Assembly (NCBI RefSeq): GCF_002355375.1
Contig: NZ_AP017312.1
Location: 3,384,001 to 3,448,000 of the forward strand
Origin: Aneurinibacillus soli
GTDB lineage: Bacteria; Bacillota; Bacilli; Aneurinibacillales; Aneurinibacillaceae
DNA length: 64,000 nucleotides
Direction of reading: 5' to 3'
Shown: positions 56,910-64,000 of the stretch, in pieces
Layout: every line of letters starts with the position of its first letter
How positions within the stretch are numbered: position 1 is the stretch's first letter
Program-made: the position numbers and the translations under genes
The notes under the pieces: generated by a model
The model's input: only the letters and a program-made list of their open reading frames with translations
The model's database searches: none
Told to the model about the DNA's origin: nothing

Positions 56910-57230
56910 TCAGACAGCGTTCTTACTCAGGTTGTCCTGCGTAATATTCCAGTGCGACGTATGCCACGCCACTGTGCCATTCTTCACATACAACACCTGC
57001 GGCGATTCGTGCTTAATCCCAAAACGCTCAGCAATTTCATTCGATACCGGACGTGCGGTCTGTACAATCACCATAGCCCACGGCTTTGCCGCGCCGCTAT
57101 CCGCATACTTCATAAACTCATCATGTGCCTGCGTACTAATCGGGCATGTAGTGCTGTGTTTAAACAAAATCGCTTCCGGATTCTCCTGTAAAAACTGATC
57201 GAGTTCTTGAATGTTTGTTACTTCTTTCAT
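56910..57230 (-). CDS. ytxJ: YtxJ/BrxC-type monothiol bacilliredoxin
   Basis: A 106-aa thioredoxin-fold protein with the single-cysteine active site TTCPIS (Cys29), characteristic of BrxC/YtxJ. The cis-Pro region is SPQVLYVKNGTVAWHTSHWNIT. It de-bacillithiolates proteins in bacillithiol-making Firmicutes. The ATG follows GAGGAGACTGC. Its position after aroA-ccpA is as in B. subtilis (aroA-ytxJ), here separated by the FtsA-like gene and the transposon region. Its native terminator has been split by the transposon. Confidence 0.9.
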   Translation of the reverse strand: MKEVTNIQELDQFLQENPEAILFKHSTTCPISTQAHDEFMKYADSGAAKPWAMVIVQTARPVSNEIAERFGIKHESPQVLYVKNGTVAWHTSHWNITQDNLSKNAV

Positions 57231-57451
57231 GTAGCAGTCTCCTCTCTTGAACCATTCTTATTTTCTTTACCCATATTACCCGTTTGTGCCCGCTTGGGAA
57301 ATAGCTGAGTTGTTCTGCTGTGCAGTTTGCCTGGCTGTGACAAATTGAATTTTTTGTACCATTTTCTTATCCTTCGCTAGAAATATATGTGCTGTTTTTA
57401 GTGTGCCCAAACATTTTCTAATTTCTCGCTTTATATTTTTGTCAATATTAA

Positions 57452-57480
57452 TTGAGCTATTTCACGAAATCGTGCATAAT
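57452..57480 (+). promoter_or_regulatory. promoter of the dehydrogenase gene with a palindrome in the spacer
   Basis: TTGAGC and CATAAT with 17-nt spacing. CACGA-AA-TCGTG lies within the spacer, a position where a repressor would block RNA polymerase. The rest of the 307-nt gap after ytxJ (57231-57537) shows nothing I can identify. Confidence 0.65.
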
Positions 57481-57537
57481 AAGAGTGCTGTGTGTCGTAG
57501 TTAACAAGTGGATGAGAAACAGAAGAGGTGACTAAAT

Positions 57538-58617
57538 ATGAAAAAAACAGTAGTCGTAATGCAAGGTGATCAAACAGGTCAGGAGCTTCTCGACGAAGCG
57601 CTCCGCGTTTTACAACCAGATGTAATTGGATTTGATATTGATTTCCAATCGTATGACCTTAGTCTTGAAAATCGTGTAAAAACAAACAATGAAATCGTAC
57701 ATGAAGCAGCTCGTGCAATGAAAGAATGCGGCTTTGGCTTAAAAGCAGCTACCATCACACCAGAAGAAAAAGGGTCAGTAGGTAGCCCGAACGCAATCCT
57801 GCGCCGTGAAATCGACGGTAAAGTTATCGTTCGGACAGGCCGTCGCATCCCTGGCATCCGCCCGGTAGCTGGCGCATATGCTCCAATCGCCGTAGTACGT
57901 ATGGCAGTAGGCGATGCATACGGTGCGAAAGAATGGCGTGAAGGCGAAGGCATTGACGAGGTTGCATTCCGTACAGAAAAAATTGACCGTAAAACATGCC
58001 GTGCTGTGGCAGAATTCGCATTCCGTCACGCACAAAAAACAAATGCAAAAGTATTCGGTGGTCCGAAATACACCGTTAGCCCAGTATATGAAGGCATGCT
58101 GAAAGAAGAAATGGATGCAGTAAGCAAACGCTACCCGACTGTTCGTTATGAGCCACAACTCATCGATGCAACATATGCGCTGCTCCTCTCCTCAGCAGGA
58201 GATGCAATGGTAATCCCGGCACTGAACCGTGACGGCGACTGCTTAAGCGACATGGTTCTGCAAATGTTCGGCTCCATCGCAGGCGCTGAGTCTGTCTTGA
58301 TGGGCTTCGATGATGAATTCAATACACAGGCTGTAATGGTGGAAGCACCGCACGGTACAGCTCCGGCTCTGTTTGGCAAAAACGTTGCCAACCCGATGGC
58401 TATGATCCTTGCGTGCGCATCTTTGCTCACATACTTCCATGACACGCAAGCGGCTACGGCATCTCGCGCGATCTACGAAGCGACCATTGAAGCTGTAAGC
58501 GAAGGCACGCGTACATCAGACCTTGGTGGAAGTTCAACAACAAGCGGCTTTACTGATGAAGTGATCAAAAAAGTTCGCACCAAACTTGATGTTTGGGCAA
58601 CTATGCAAAGCTTCTAA
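57538..58617 (+). CDS. isocitrate/isopropylmalate dehydrogenase family protein
   Basis: A 359-aa beta-decarboxylating dehydrogenase. GSVGSPNAILRREIDGKVIVRTGRRIPGIRP is the substrate-loop region, DATYALLLSSAGDAMVIPALNRDGDCLSDMVLQMFGSIAG holds the metal-binding Asp residues, and APHGTAPALFGKNVANPMAMILACASLL is the cofactor motif. The SxxNxxLR-like loop leans toward isocitrate or homoisocitrate rather than isopropylmalate, but the substrate is not certain. No citrate-cycle or leu gene adjoins. It has its own promoter with an operator-like palindrome and a terminator at 58652, so it is monocistronic. Confidence 0.82.
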   Translation: MKKTVVVMQGDQTGQELLDEALRVLQPDVIGFDIDFQSYDLSLENRVKTNNEIVHEAARAMKECGFGLKAATITPEEKGSVGSPNAILRREIDGKVIVRTGRRIPGIRPVAGAYAPIAVVRMAVGDAYGAKEWREGEGIDEVAFRTEKIDRKTCRAVAEFAFRHAQKTNAKVFGGPKYTVSPVYEGMLKEEMDAVSKRYPTVRYEPQLIDATYALLLSSAGDAMVIPALNRDGDCLSDMVLQMFGSIAGAESVLMGFDDEFNTQAVMVEAPHGTAPALFGKNVANPMAMILACASLLTYFHDTQAATASRAIYEATIEAVSEGTRTSDLGGSSTTSGFTDEVIKKVRTKLDVWATMQSF

Positions 58618-58651
58618 AATTACTTATAAACGTCTAGATATACAACAGGCT

Positions 58652-58681
58652 GACCCATCCGTCATAAACGGATGGGTCTTC
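58652..58681 (+). terminator. terminator of the dehydrogenase gene
   Basis: GACCCATCCG-TCATAAA-CGGATGGGTC followed by TTC. Confidence 0.85.
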
Positions 58682-58715
58682 TCATGCATCGCACTTGTAC
58701 GCATAAGGAGGAATC

Positions 58716-60233
58716 ATGAGAAAAAAATGGAAAATCATGTGTTGGTTGCTCCTGCTTCTGGCTATGTTCGGAGCGATCCTGTTTTTCATTACGCGAACAG
58801 ACGCATATCGTTTGTCTTACGATGTAACCGGAAATCCGCTTCCAGATTATCACTTCAATTTGAGTGGCTGGGTGGAACATGTAACCCCTGTTATCACAAG
58901 TAAAACATACAAAAATGCTGTTTATACCTATCATGATTATCGCCAGAATTCCCGTTTGTTCCGCCTGACAACGATCAAACTCGCCAATGGCGATGTGTTG
59001 TATTTCGCTCGGCACTATCAGGCGGCTGATGCTGGCACGGTAACTTTATCTGTAGTCGCTCATGAATCCGCCATTGAGAGCATACACACGTTTGTTCCGG
59101 GCAAGCCCGCTTCCTGGCTTGTCGGGCACAGCCTTCCCGCTTCCATTCAAAGCACCGTGTATGTAGACGGACCCCGTCTTTCCTATCGAATCGGCAGCGC
59201 AGAAGTGTACCGCCCTTTGACGCATACTGTGATCGAAGAGCAACCAGGTAGAGAAACCACGGTTGAAACAAGATCAAGTGCCAACCAGACCTATCACATC
59301 TCTCTCCCAGCAGATGCTCAAACATTCGCCACGACATGGGGGACTTTCTCCAGTGGACGTCTGCTAAATTGGGAGGATGAGGACGCTTTGGAGACATCAC
59401 TTGAAATTGAGTTTGCAAACCAGCAGAAACTACACATGGATGGTTCCTACTCCATCATCCCAAACAATTATGAACCTGCCAGTCCAACAAGCTACTATCG
59501 CAACCCTGCCAATGGCGAGGGTCTGCGGGCTGTCAAATATGCAGATGACCGGAGAAAAGGAACGCTGTTTATGGACATAGCGACCCATCTGGCCTACTGT
59601 GCGGCAGCTTCCCAGAATGCGGATGGCTTCTGGCCAACCTATCCACGTTCTCAGTGGCTGTATCATGAGTATGGCATTGATTATATGTATATGGATAATC
59701 GGCGCAACGCGGACAATACTACCTTCCTGTTACGCTATCAACAAATGTTCCATGATCCTGTAATCGCACAATCTCTACGCCGTTTTGATGCCTATATCAT
59801 TCCGTATGTCGATCGGTATAAGCGGCAGATCGCAGGACGAACTATCAGCTTTATTCCAGACTATATCGGATCTACTACGATCAAAGCTTCTCATACGTCA
59901 TTGAATCATCTCACAGCCAATATGAACTATTTGCTTGAAGCATATTTGGCTGATGGAGACAACGTCAAAAAAGAAGCCGCTTTCACTCTTTTATCCGCAC
60001 TTGATGTAACAAAGGTACGCTGGATTCGTCCGGATTCAAACTTTTACTATGCATTAACCCCAGCTCTAACTCCTTATTTCTCCGGGGAAGATTACTATAA
60101 GCTGACACGAGATGACCTCCTGGAATCACAAGCGCTGCTTACACGCATTACCGGGAAGCCAAGTAATACGATTACATACCTCATTACGCAAAAAGAAAAG
60201 TGGATGGAGGCCCATCCGGTAGAAACAAACTAA
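58716..60233 (+). CDS. membrane-anchored/secreted protein with toroid-like C-terminal half
   Basis: A 505-aa protein with an N-terminal membrane helix (about 5-25, WKIMCWLLLLLAMFGAILFFI) and an extracytoplasmic remainder. The first 250 residues look beta-rich. The second half (FWPTYPRSQWLYHEYGIDYMYMDNRRNADNTTFLLRYQQMF...HLTANMNYLLEAYLADGD) has the spaced helices and aromatic residues seen in alpha/alpha-toroid enzymes such as D-glucuronyl C5-epimerase-like proteins. That resemblance is suggestive only. ATG at 58716 follows AAGGAGG. It stands alone, between terminators. Confidence 0.6.
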   Translation: MRKKWKIMCWLLLLLAMFGAILFFITRTDAYRLSYDVTGNPLPDYHFNLSGWVEHVTPVITSKTYKNAVYTYHDYRQNSRLFRLTTIKLANGDVLYFARHYQAADAGTVTLSVVAHESAIESIHTFVPGKPASWLVGHSLPASIQSTVYVDGPRLSYRIGSAEVYRPLTHTVIEEQPGRETTVETRSSANQTYHISLPADAQTFATTWGTFSSGRLLNWEDEDALETSLEIEFANQQKLHMDGSYSIIPNNYEPASPTSYYRNPANGEGLRAVKYADDRRKGTLFMDIATHLAYCAAASQNADGFWPTYPRSQWLYHEYGIDYMYMDNRRNADNTTFLLRYQQMFHDPVIAQSLRRFDAYIIPYVDRYKRQIAGRTISFIPDYIGSTTIKASHTSLNHLTANMNYLLEAYLADGDNVKKEAAFTLLSALDVTKVRWIRPDSNFYYALTPALTPYFSGEDYYKLTRDDLLESQALLTRITGKPSNTITYLITQKEKWMEAHPVETN

Positions 60234-60263
60234 AAGAACCGCCCTGGACTGGGCGGTTCTTCA
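60232..60263. terminator. bidirectional terminator between the toroid-like and zinc-finger genes
   Basis: AAGAACCGCCC-TGGACT-GGGCGGTTCTT, 11-bp perfect stem between convergent genes. It overlaps the plus-strand stop codon. Confidence 0.88.
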
Positions 60264-60265
60264 CC

Positions 60266-60628
60266 TTACATTTGTAGCTCACGAAGTGCCTGCTCAATTT
60301 CTCCAAGCCATACCGAATCATGCAACGTGCTCACAAGCAGATACATATCGAGCCAGTCATCTGCTTGAAGGGTTGTCGTACGGCAACAGGCACGAAGCAT
60401 CATTCGTGTGAATGGAGAATAATCTGCAAATGATATCGGCCCCTGCTCCCTGGGTACTTGAAGCAGAAACTTCTTCAACTCTTCCTTCACCTGTTCCACA
60501 AGCTCATGATGCTCACAGCACGAACATCGATAAACCGGAACATGCTCAATCTCCGTATGGTTCATATACACAATTTTACGCAAATGTACATGCATTAAAT
60601 GGCCGCAGTGGCCACAGGCTTTCTCCAT
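60266..60628 (-). CDS. small zinc-finger-like protein, unknown function
   Basis: A 120-aa protein with a Cys4-type zinc motif split between CGHCGH (residues 5-10) and YRCSCCEHHE (about 33-42), as in YgiT-type or related zinc ribbons. It is followed by a helical region (ELVEQVKEELKKFLLQ... and ADDWLDMYLLVSTLHDSVWLGEIEQALRELQ). The ATG at 60628 has CGGGAGGTGGGG upstream; the outer GTG nine codons earlier precedes that RBS. The 79-nt gap to the next upstream gene has no terminator, so it may be read together with the 68-aa zinc-motif gene. Confidence 0.65.
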   Translation of the reverse strand: MEKACGHCGHLMHVHLRKIVYMNHTEIEHVPVYRCSCCEHHELVEQVKEELKKFLLQVPREQGPISFADYSPFTRMMLRACCRTTTLQADDWLDMYLLVSTLHDSVWLGEIEQALRELQM

Positions 60629-60707
60629 ACTTGTTCCCCACCTCCCGCCGGACACTGTGTCAAATTCGCACTATCATCCTATTCGGGAAAAAAGGAGTTT
60701 AAACCTG

Positions 60708-60914
60708 CTAATATCGGGCGTTTACTTTCTGGCATACGGGACAAATGGCTACCCGCATTGCACTTCCACCTTCGTCTTCCACCGTATATCCAACCAGCCG
60801 ATTGTCTGAATCGCAATACATGCATTCTGATAAGAACTCCATATCAAAATTCGCCTTCCAGGCAAACGGCTTAAAAATCTGGCCTGTCGAGATACCAAGC
60901 GGCATATCATTCAT
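60708..60914 (-). CDS. 68-aa protein with two CxxC motifs
   Basis: Short protein (MNDMPLGISTGQIFKPFAWK...) with CMYCD at about residue 31 and CPVCQ near the C-terminus, a likely zinc ribbon. ATG at 60914 is preceded by TCAGGAGGG; an ATG seven codons upstream lies before this RBS. No family recognised. Same strand and close to the other zinc-finger gene. The 180-nt divergent gap to the HtrA-like gene is AT-rich and presumably holds both promoters. Confidence 0.6.
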   Translation of the reverse strand: MNDMPLGISTGQIFKPFAWKANFDMEFLSECMYCDSDNRLVGYTVEDEGGSAMRVAICPVCQKVNARY

Positions 60915-61095
60915 AGTAAAGCCCTCCTGATCCATTTCTTTCTTCTTTGCCTAGCATGGACCAAAAAAAAGGGCTTTATACGAATTCTGCAAATTATCTT
61001 TCATTTCACAATGTCCCTTTCGGCACATACACTGGTAAAGGGCCATTGCACACGACCCTACGTGTTTATTCCTACTTCAGGAAGGAGGAAGCAGA

Positions 61096-61809
61096 TTGAA
61101 ACGAAAAGTAACCCCGATTACGCGCACGGAGCGCCAGCCTTCCTATCTACACCCTGCCAATTATTTCGTTCCGATTGTCGAAAAGGCAACACCTGCTATC
61201 ATCTCGATTACAACTGAAGATTATACGGTGAATCGGAAAATGTCAGAGATCCTGCATCAGTTTCTCTTCCCGAACTCGTCAGCTCCGGGCAAAGAGGTGC
61301 GCCGTAGCTTCGGCACCGGGTTCATCATTCATCCCAAAGGCTACATTCTCACCAGCGAGCATGTCATTCACAATGCCCGCACGATTCACGTCAAGCTAGC
61401 AAATGGCGACTCACGACTCGCCGAAGTAATCTGGAAAGATCAGGAACGCGATCTTGCTCTCATTCGGATCATGGCACGCGGTACTCTTCCCGTACTGCCA
61501 CTTGGTTCATCCAAAGAGGTTCAGGTCGGGGAGCTCGTCATTTCCATCGGAAATCCGCTTGGGCTTGAAAACACCGTAACCACCGGCATCCTGAGCGCCA
61601 AAAATCGTCCCGTCCAGATTGCCGGGCGTAAGTATGAAGACATTATTCAGACAGACGCCGCCATTAATCCAGGTAACAGCGGCGGCCCACTAATTAACAT
61701 GAACGGAGAGGCCATCGGCATGAACGCCTTTATCATCAAGGACAACCATGGGCTTGGATTCGCCATCGGCATCGACAGCATCAAACCGTTCATCCGCAAA
61801 TATTTGTAG
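61096..61809 (+). CDS. HtrA/DegP-type serine protease domain without membrane anchor or PDZ
   Basis: A 237-aa trypsin-like protease of the HtrA type with a complete triad: His89 in TSEHVIHN, Asp119 in ERDLALI and Ser195 in NPGNSGGPL. Other HtrA motifs are SFGTGFIIHPKGYILTS and GNPLGLENTVTTGILSAKNR. Bacillus HtrA proteins are about 400-450 aa with an N-terminal membrane helix and a C-terminal PDZ domain. Here both are absent and no signal peptide is visible, so the enzyme is probably cytoplasmic. The TTG at 61096 is supported by GAAGGAGGAAGC. It ends 2 nt from the convergent prfC stop; no hairpin separates them. Confidence 0.85.
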   Translation: MKRKVTPITRTERQPSYLHPANYFVPIVEKATPAIISITTEDYTVNRKMSEILHQFLFPNSSAPGKEVRRSFGTGFIIHPKGYILTSEHVIHNARTIHVKLANGDSRLAEVIWKDQERDLALIRIMARGTLPVLPLGSSKEVQVGELVISIGNPLGLENTVTTGILSAKNRPVQIAGRKYEDIIQTDAAINPGNSGGPLINMNGEAIGMNAFIIKDNHGLGFAIGIDSIKPFIRKYL

Positions 61810-61811
61810 AT

Positions 61812-63395
61812 TTATTCATACGATGTGCTGACGAATTCCACATCCGGGTTTTTCTCTTGCGCCCAGCGCTCAGCAAATTCATTCTCCAACAGTACCACAA
61901 GTCGTCCGGCCCGATCTTTTACGGTCAGACTTCCACCATACTGGATCAAATTCAGCTCATGCTCTTTCTTATCGCCCTTCACCCAGCGAGCAAGCGAATA
62001 GCCAAGCGGCTGAATTTCGACTTCGACCCCATACTCTGCACGCATCCGGTATTCAAACACTTCAAGCTGCAGCTGTCCGACAACGCCAAGAATCATATTC
62101 TCGGCACCCGGTGCAGCTGTTGTGAAATACTGGACAGCCCCCTCTTCACTCAACTGCTGCATCCCTTTATGGAATTGCTTGTATTTCATCGCGTCTTTAG
62201 CACGCACCCGAGCAAAAATCTCTGGTGAGAAGTGCGGAACACCCGCAAAACTATAGGCCTGATTTCCTTCTACAAGCGTATCCCCAATGCCGAATATGCC
62301 CGGATCGAATAAACCGATAATGTCGCCCGCATACGCGTCCTCAATAATATTGCGGTCCTGTGCTAAAAACTGCTGTGGCTGGGATAGCTTGATCTTCTTA
62401 CCCGTACGCACATGCTGCACAGACATACCGCGCGTGAACGTGCCGGATACAATGCGCAGGAACGCAATCCGGTCCCGGTGTGCCGGATTCATATTAGCCT
62501 GGATTTTGAAAATAAAACCAGATAACTTCGATGATTCCGGTACCACTTGGCCTTTGTCACTCATACGCGGTGCCGGACCCGGTGCTAAACGCAAGAAATA
62601 TTCAAGGAATGATTGCACCCCGAAGTTTGTCAACGCACTTCCAAAAAATACAGGTGTAAGCTTCCCACTGTTGATTTTTTCCTGATCAAACGGATCCCCT
62701 GCGATATCAAGCAGCTCCGCGTCTTCTTCTAGCTTCTCATACAGCGTATCTCCGATGCGGGCCCGTACTGCCGCTTCATCCGCATCTTCACTGAATACAG
62801 GCATAAAGCTGCGGCTATGTTCTGCTTCCCCCTTGCGGAACACTTCCACCTGCTGCTTCTCCCGGTCATATACACCCTGGAAGTCAACCCCGGAGCCAAT
62901 TGGCCAGTTCATCGGACAGGAACGAATGCCGAGCACTTCCTCCAGGTCTTCAAGCAAAGCCAGTGGGTCCCTGGCATCACGATCCATTTTGTTGATAAAT
63001 GTAAAAATCGGAATGCCGCGCATCCGACATACTTCAAACAGTTTGATCGTTTGTGGCTCAATCCCTTTAGCGGCGTCAATAAGCATGACCGCACTATCTG
63101 CTGCCGTGAGCGTACGATACGTATCTTCACTAAAATCCTGGTGACCCGGCGTATCAAGAATGTTGATAGCATAACCATTATAGTTAAACTGCATCACACT
63201 GGATGTAACGGAGATGCCCCGCTGCTTTTCAATTTCCATCCAGTCGGATGTGGCTGCTTTCGATTTGCGGCTTTTTACCATCCCCGCCGTATGAATGGCT
63301 CCTCCAAAATACAGCAGTTTCTCCGTCAATGTTGTTTTCCCGGCATCCGGGTGCGAGATAATCGCAAATGTTTTGCGTGGTTCATGGGTAGACAT
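61812..63395 (-). CDS. prfC: peptide chain release factor 3
   Basis: A 527-aa translational GTPase. G-motifs: HPDAGKTTLTEKLL (G1), KQRGISVTSSV (G2), LDTPGHQDF (G3) and FINKMDRD (G4). Length equals RF3, and the C-terminal domains match (GAVQYFTTAAPGAENMILGVVGQLQLEVFEYRMRAEY). RF3 removes RF1/RF2 from the ribosome after termination. The ATG at 63395 follows CTGGAGG by about 10 nt; an upstream in-frame GTG adds 14 residues without an RBS. B. subtilis lacks a close prfC, so presence here is a mild distinguishing trait. Confidence 0.95.
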   Translation of the reverse strand: MSTHEPRKTFAIISHPDAGKTTLTEKLLYFGGAIHTAGMVKSRKSKAATSDWMEIEKQRGISVTSSVMQFNYNGYAINILDTPGHQDFSEDTYRTLTAADSAVMLIDAAKGIEPQTIKLFEVCRMRGIPIFTFINKMDRDARDPLALLEDLEEVLGIRSCPMNWPIGSGVDFQGVYDREKQQVEVFRKGEAEHSRSFMPVFSEDADEAAVRARIGDTLYEKLEEDAELLDIAGDPFDQEKINSGKLTPVFFGSALTNFGVQSFLEYFLRLAPGPAPRMSDKGQVVPESSKLSGFIFKIQANMNPAHRDRIAFLRIVSGTFTRGMSVQHVRTGKKIKLSQPQQFLAQDRNIIEDAYAGDIIGLFDPGIFGIGDTLVEGNQAYSFAGVPHFSPEIFARVRAKDAMKYKQFHKGMQQLSEEGAVQYFTTAAPGAENMILGVVGQLQLEVFEYRMRAEYGVEVEIQPLGYSLARWVKGDKKEHELNLIQYGGSLTVKDRAGRLVVLLENEFAERWAQEKNPDVEFVSTSYE

Positions 63396-63508
63396 ATATG
63401 GTAATCCTCCAGTTAACTCGTTCCTTGTTTCTGACACACTATTCTTTACTATACCATGTCATATGCAGGAACGAGAAGCGTTTCCCCTCATTATCCTTTT
63501 TTCTCCAT

Positions 63509-63542
63509 AAGAAAAGAGCGAGTACATACCCCGCTCTTCTCC
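63509..63542 (-). terminator. terminator of the YhcN/YlaJ gene
   Basis: AAGAGCG-GGGTATGTACT-CGCTCTT followed by TTCTT on the minus strand. Confidence 0.75.
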
Positions 63543-63551
63543 TGTTCGTAT

Positions 63552-64000
63552 TTACCGGAATGGTGCCGTAACGGAATTGCCAATATCCCGAATGAGACTT
63601 GCAATATCGCTCCCAGCTGTCCGCATCTTGTTACCGACGCTTCCGTTTATATCTTGACTTATCATCCGGATACGAGTCGATAGCGTATGATCGGCTGTCA
63701 CATGAATACGGTAGCCCGGTTCCGTCCGGCGCAGCGCTTCATGTACGCTTCGCTCCAGCATCTTCACATTGGATGCTTTTGCCCCTTCTACGCCAACGAG
63801 TACGTCCTCACCATGAACCACAGCTGTCGCCCGGGTCACTCCATCCACGTTAGCAGCCTGCTGGGCGATCCGTTTTGCAATTCGCTGCTCGTCTTCCCGG
63901 ATCGCATTCGAGCGCGGTGCATAATTTTGCGATCCGTTCATGTGATACTCATTGCTACGATAGCTCTGCGTTTTTTGCGTATTCCCGTCTTGCTTGCCGC
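63552..64000 (-). CDS. YhcN/YlaJ-family sporulation protein, N-terminus beyond the window
   Basis: The frame is open to the right edge. An internal ATG at 63941 could start a 129-aa product, but the residues before it (GKQDGNTQKTQSYRSNEYH) are in frame and no RBS is seen, so the gene probably begins outside with a lipoprotein signal. The visible part has the YhcN/YlaJ core: IAQQAANVDGVTRATAVVHGEDVLVGVE, then VHEALRRTEPGYRIHVTADHTLSTRIRMISQ. Members are spore-associated lipoproteins. This supports an endospore-forming host. Confidence 0.8.
   Translation of the reverse strand, partial: GKQDGNTQKTQSYRSNEYHMNGSQNYAPRSNAIREDEQRIAKRIAQQAANVDGVTRATAVVHGEDVLVGVEGAKASNVKMLERSVHEALRRTEPGYRIHVTADHTLSTRIRMISQDINGSVGNKMRTAGSDIASLIRDIGNSVTAPFR

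Noticed and set aside
1-64000. tRNA or rRNA genes
   Set aside because: No cloverleaf-like segment with a TTCGAATC-type T arm or rRNA core sequence was noticed; a covariance-model scan would be needed to exclude one fully.

Overview
The window looks like chromosome of an endospore-forming Bacillales bacterium of the Aneurinibacillus/Brevibacillus (Paenibacillaceae) type. This is inferred from gene content and order. The backbone follows the Bacillus subtilis rpsD-tyrS-acsA-acuABC-ccpA-aroA-ytxJ neighbourhood, and there is a refZ-like TetR gene, a GAF-GGDEF gene next to rpsD, a T-box in front of tyrS and a YhcN/YlaJ-type sporulation protein. Base composition is moderate (by eye), except for AT-rich accessory patches at about 0.9-3.8 kb and 55.6-56.5 kb.

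Layout. 0-3.9 kb: accessory island with the 3' end of an IS4-type transposase, a broken CPBP (CAAX) protease gene, a large HEPN-motif protein, a five-helix membrane protein and a small protein. 4-13.2 kb (minus strand): a catabolic/electron-transfer block, fixA-fixB-fixC-fixX with a ferredoxin-fused EtfA, preceded by SDR, iron alcohol dehydrogenase, accD and a shortened accA, then a 36-aa ORF and a DUF169 gene. The SDR and the 36-aa ORF have near-duplicate promoter/operator units. 13.4-18.8 kb (plus): HI0933-type flavoprotein, cNMP/CBS/DUF294 protein, and a DUF485-ActP acetate uptake pair. 18.9-27.9 kb (minus): a TPM-EzrA-like fusion, RefZ-like regulator, TVP38 protein, MBL hydrolase with a FadR-like operator, multi-GAF diguanylate cyclase, histidine phosphatase and solo trpB. 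28-31.6 kb (plus): EamA transporter, rpsD with a long leader, MerR-MFS pair. 31.6-38 kb (minus): a sensory block (HD-GYP, degenerate histidine kinase, response regulator, chemoreceptor, MASE3 histidine kinase) with TAGGGAAT motifs phased at exactly 22 nt in front of two of its transcription units. 38-46.8 kb: T-box-tyrS, class A PBP, acsA and divergent acuABC. 46.8-50.5 kb: mtnN, ccpA, aroA. 50.6-57.2 kb: an FtsA-like ATPase and ytxJ, separated by structured repeats and a 3.5-kb transposon. 57.5-64 kb: an isocitrate/isopropylmalate dehydrogenase family gene, a toroid-like secreted protein, two small zinc-finger proteins, an HtrA-like protease domain, prfC and the start-less end of a YhcN/YlaJ protein.

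The least expected structures are: (1) two families of roughly 200-245-nt, strongly self-complementary elements, each family present as an inverted pair at a junction between convergent genes; (2) a 3,544-bp transposon with 19-bp terminal inverted repeats and a 9-bp target duplication, carrying a 649-aa putative transposase and two passenger genes, inserted in the loop of a bidirectional terminator; (3) the 22-nt phased motif arrays; (4) the TPM-EzrA fusion at the ezrA position beside refZ; and (5) the HEPN-membrane protein cluster.

Working together: acetate uptake (ActP), activation (AcsA), acetylation control (AcuA/AcuC, with AcuB) and the global carbon regulator CcpA all lie within 32 kb, and cre-like sites are visible at two of the acetate promoters. 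No tRNA, rRNA or CRISPR array was seen.
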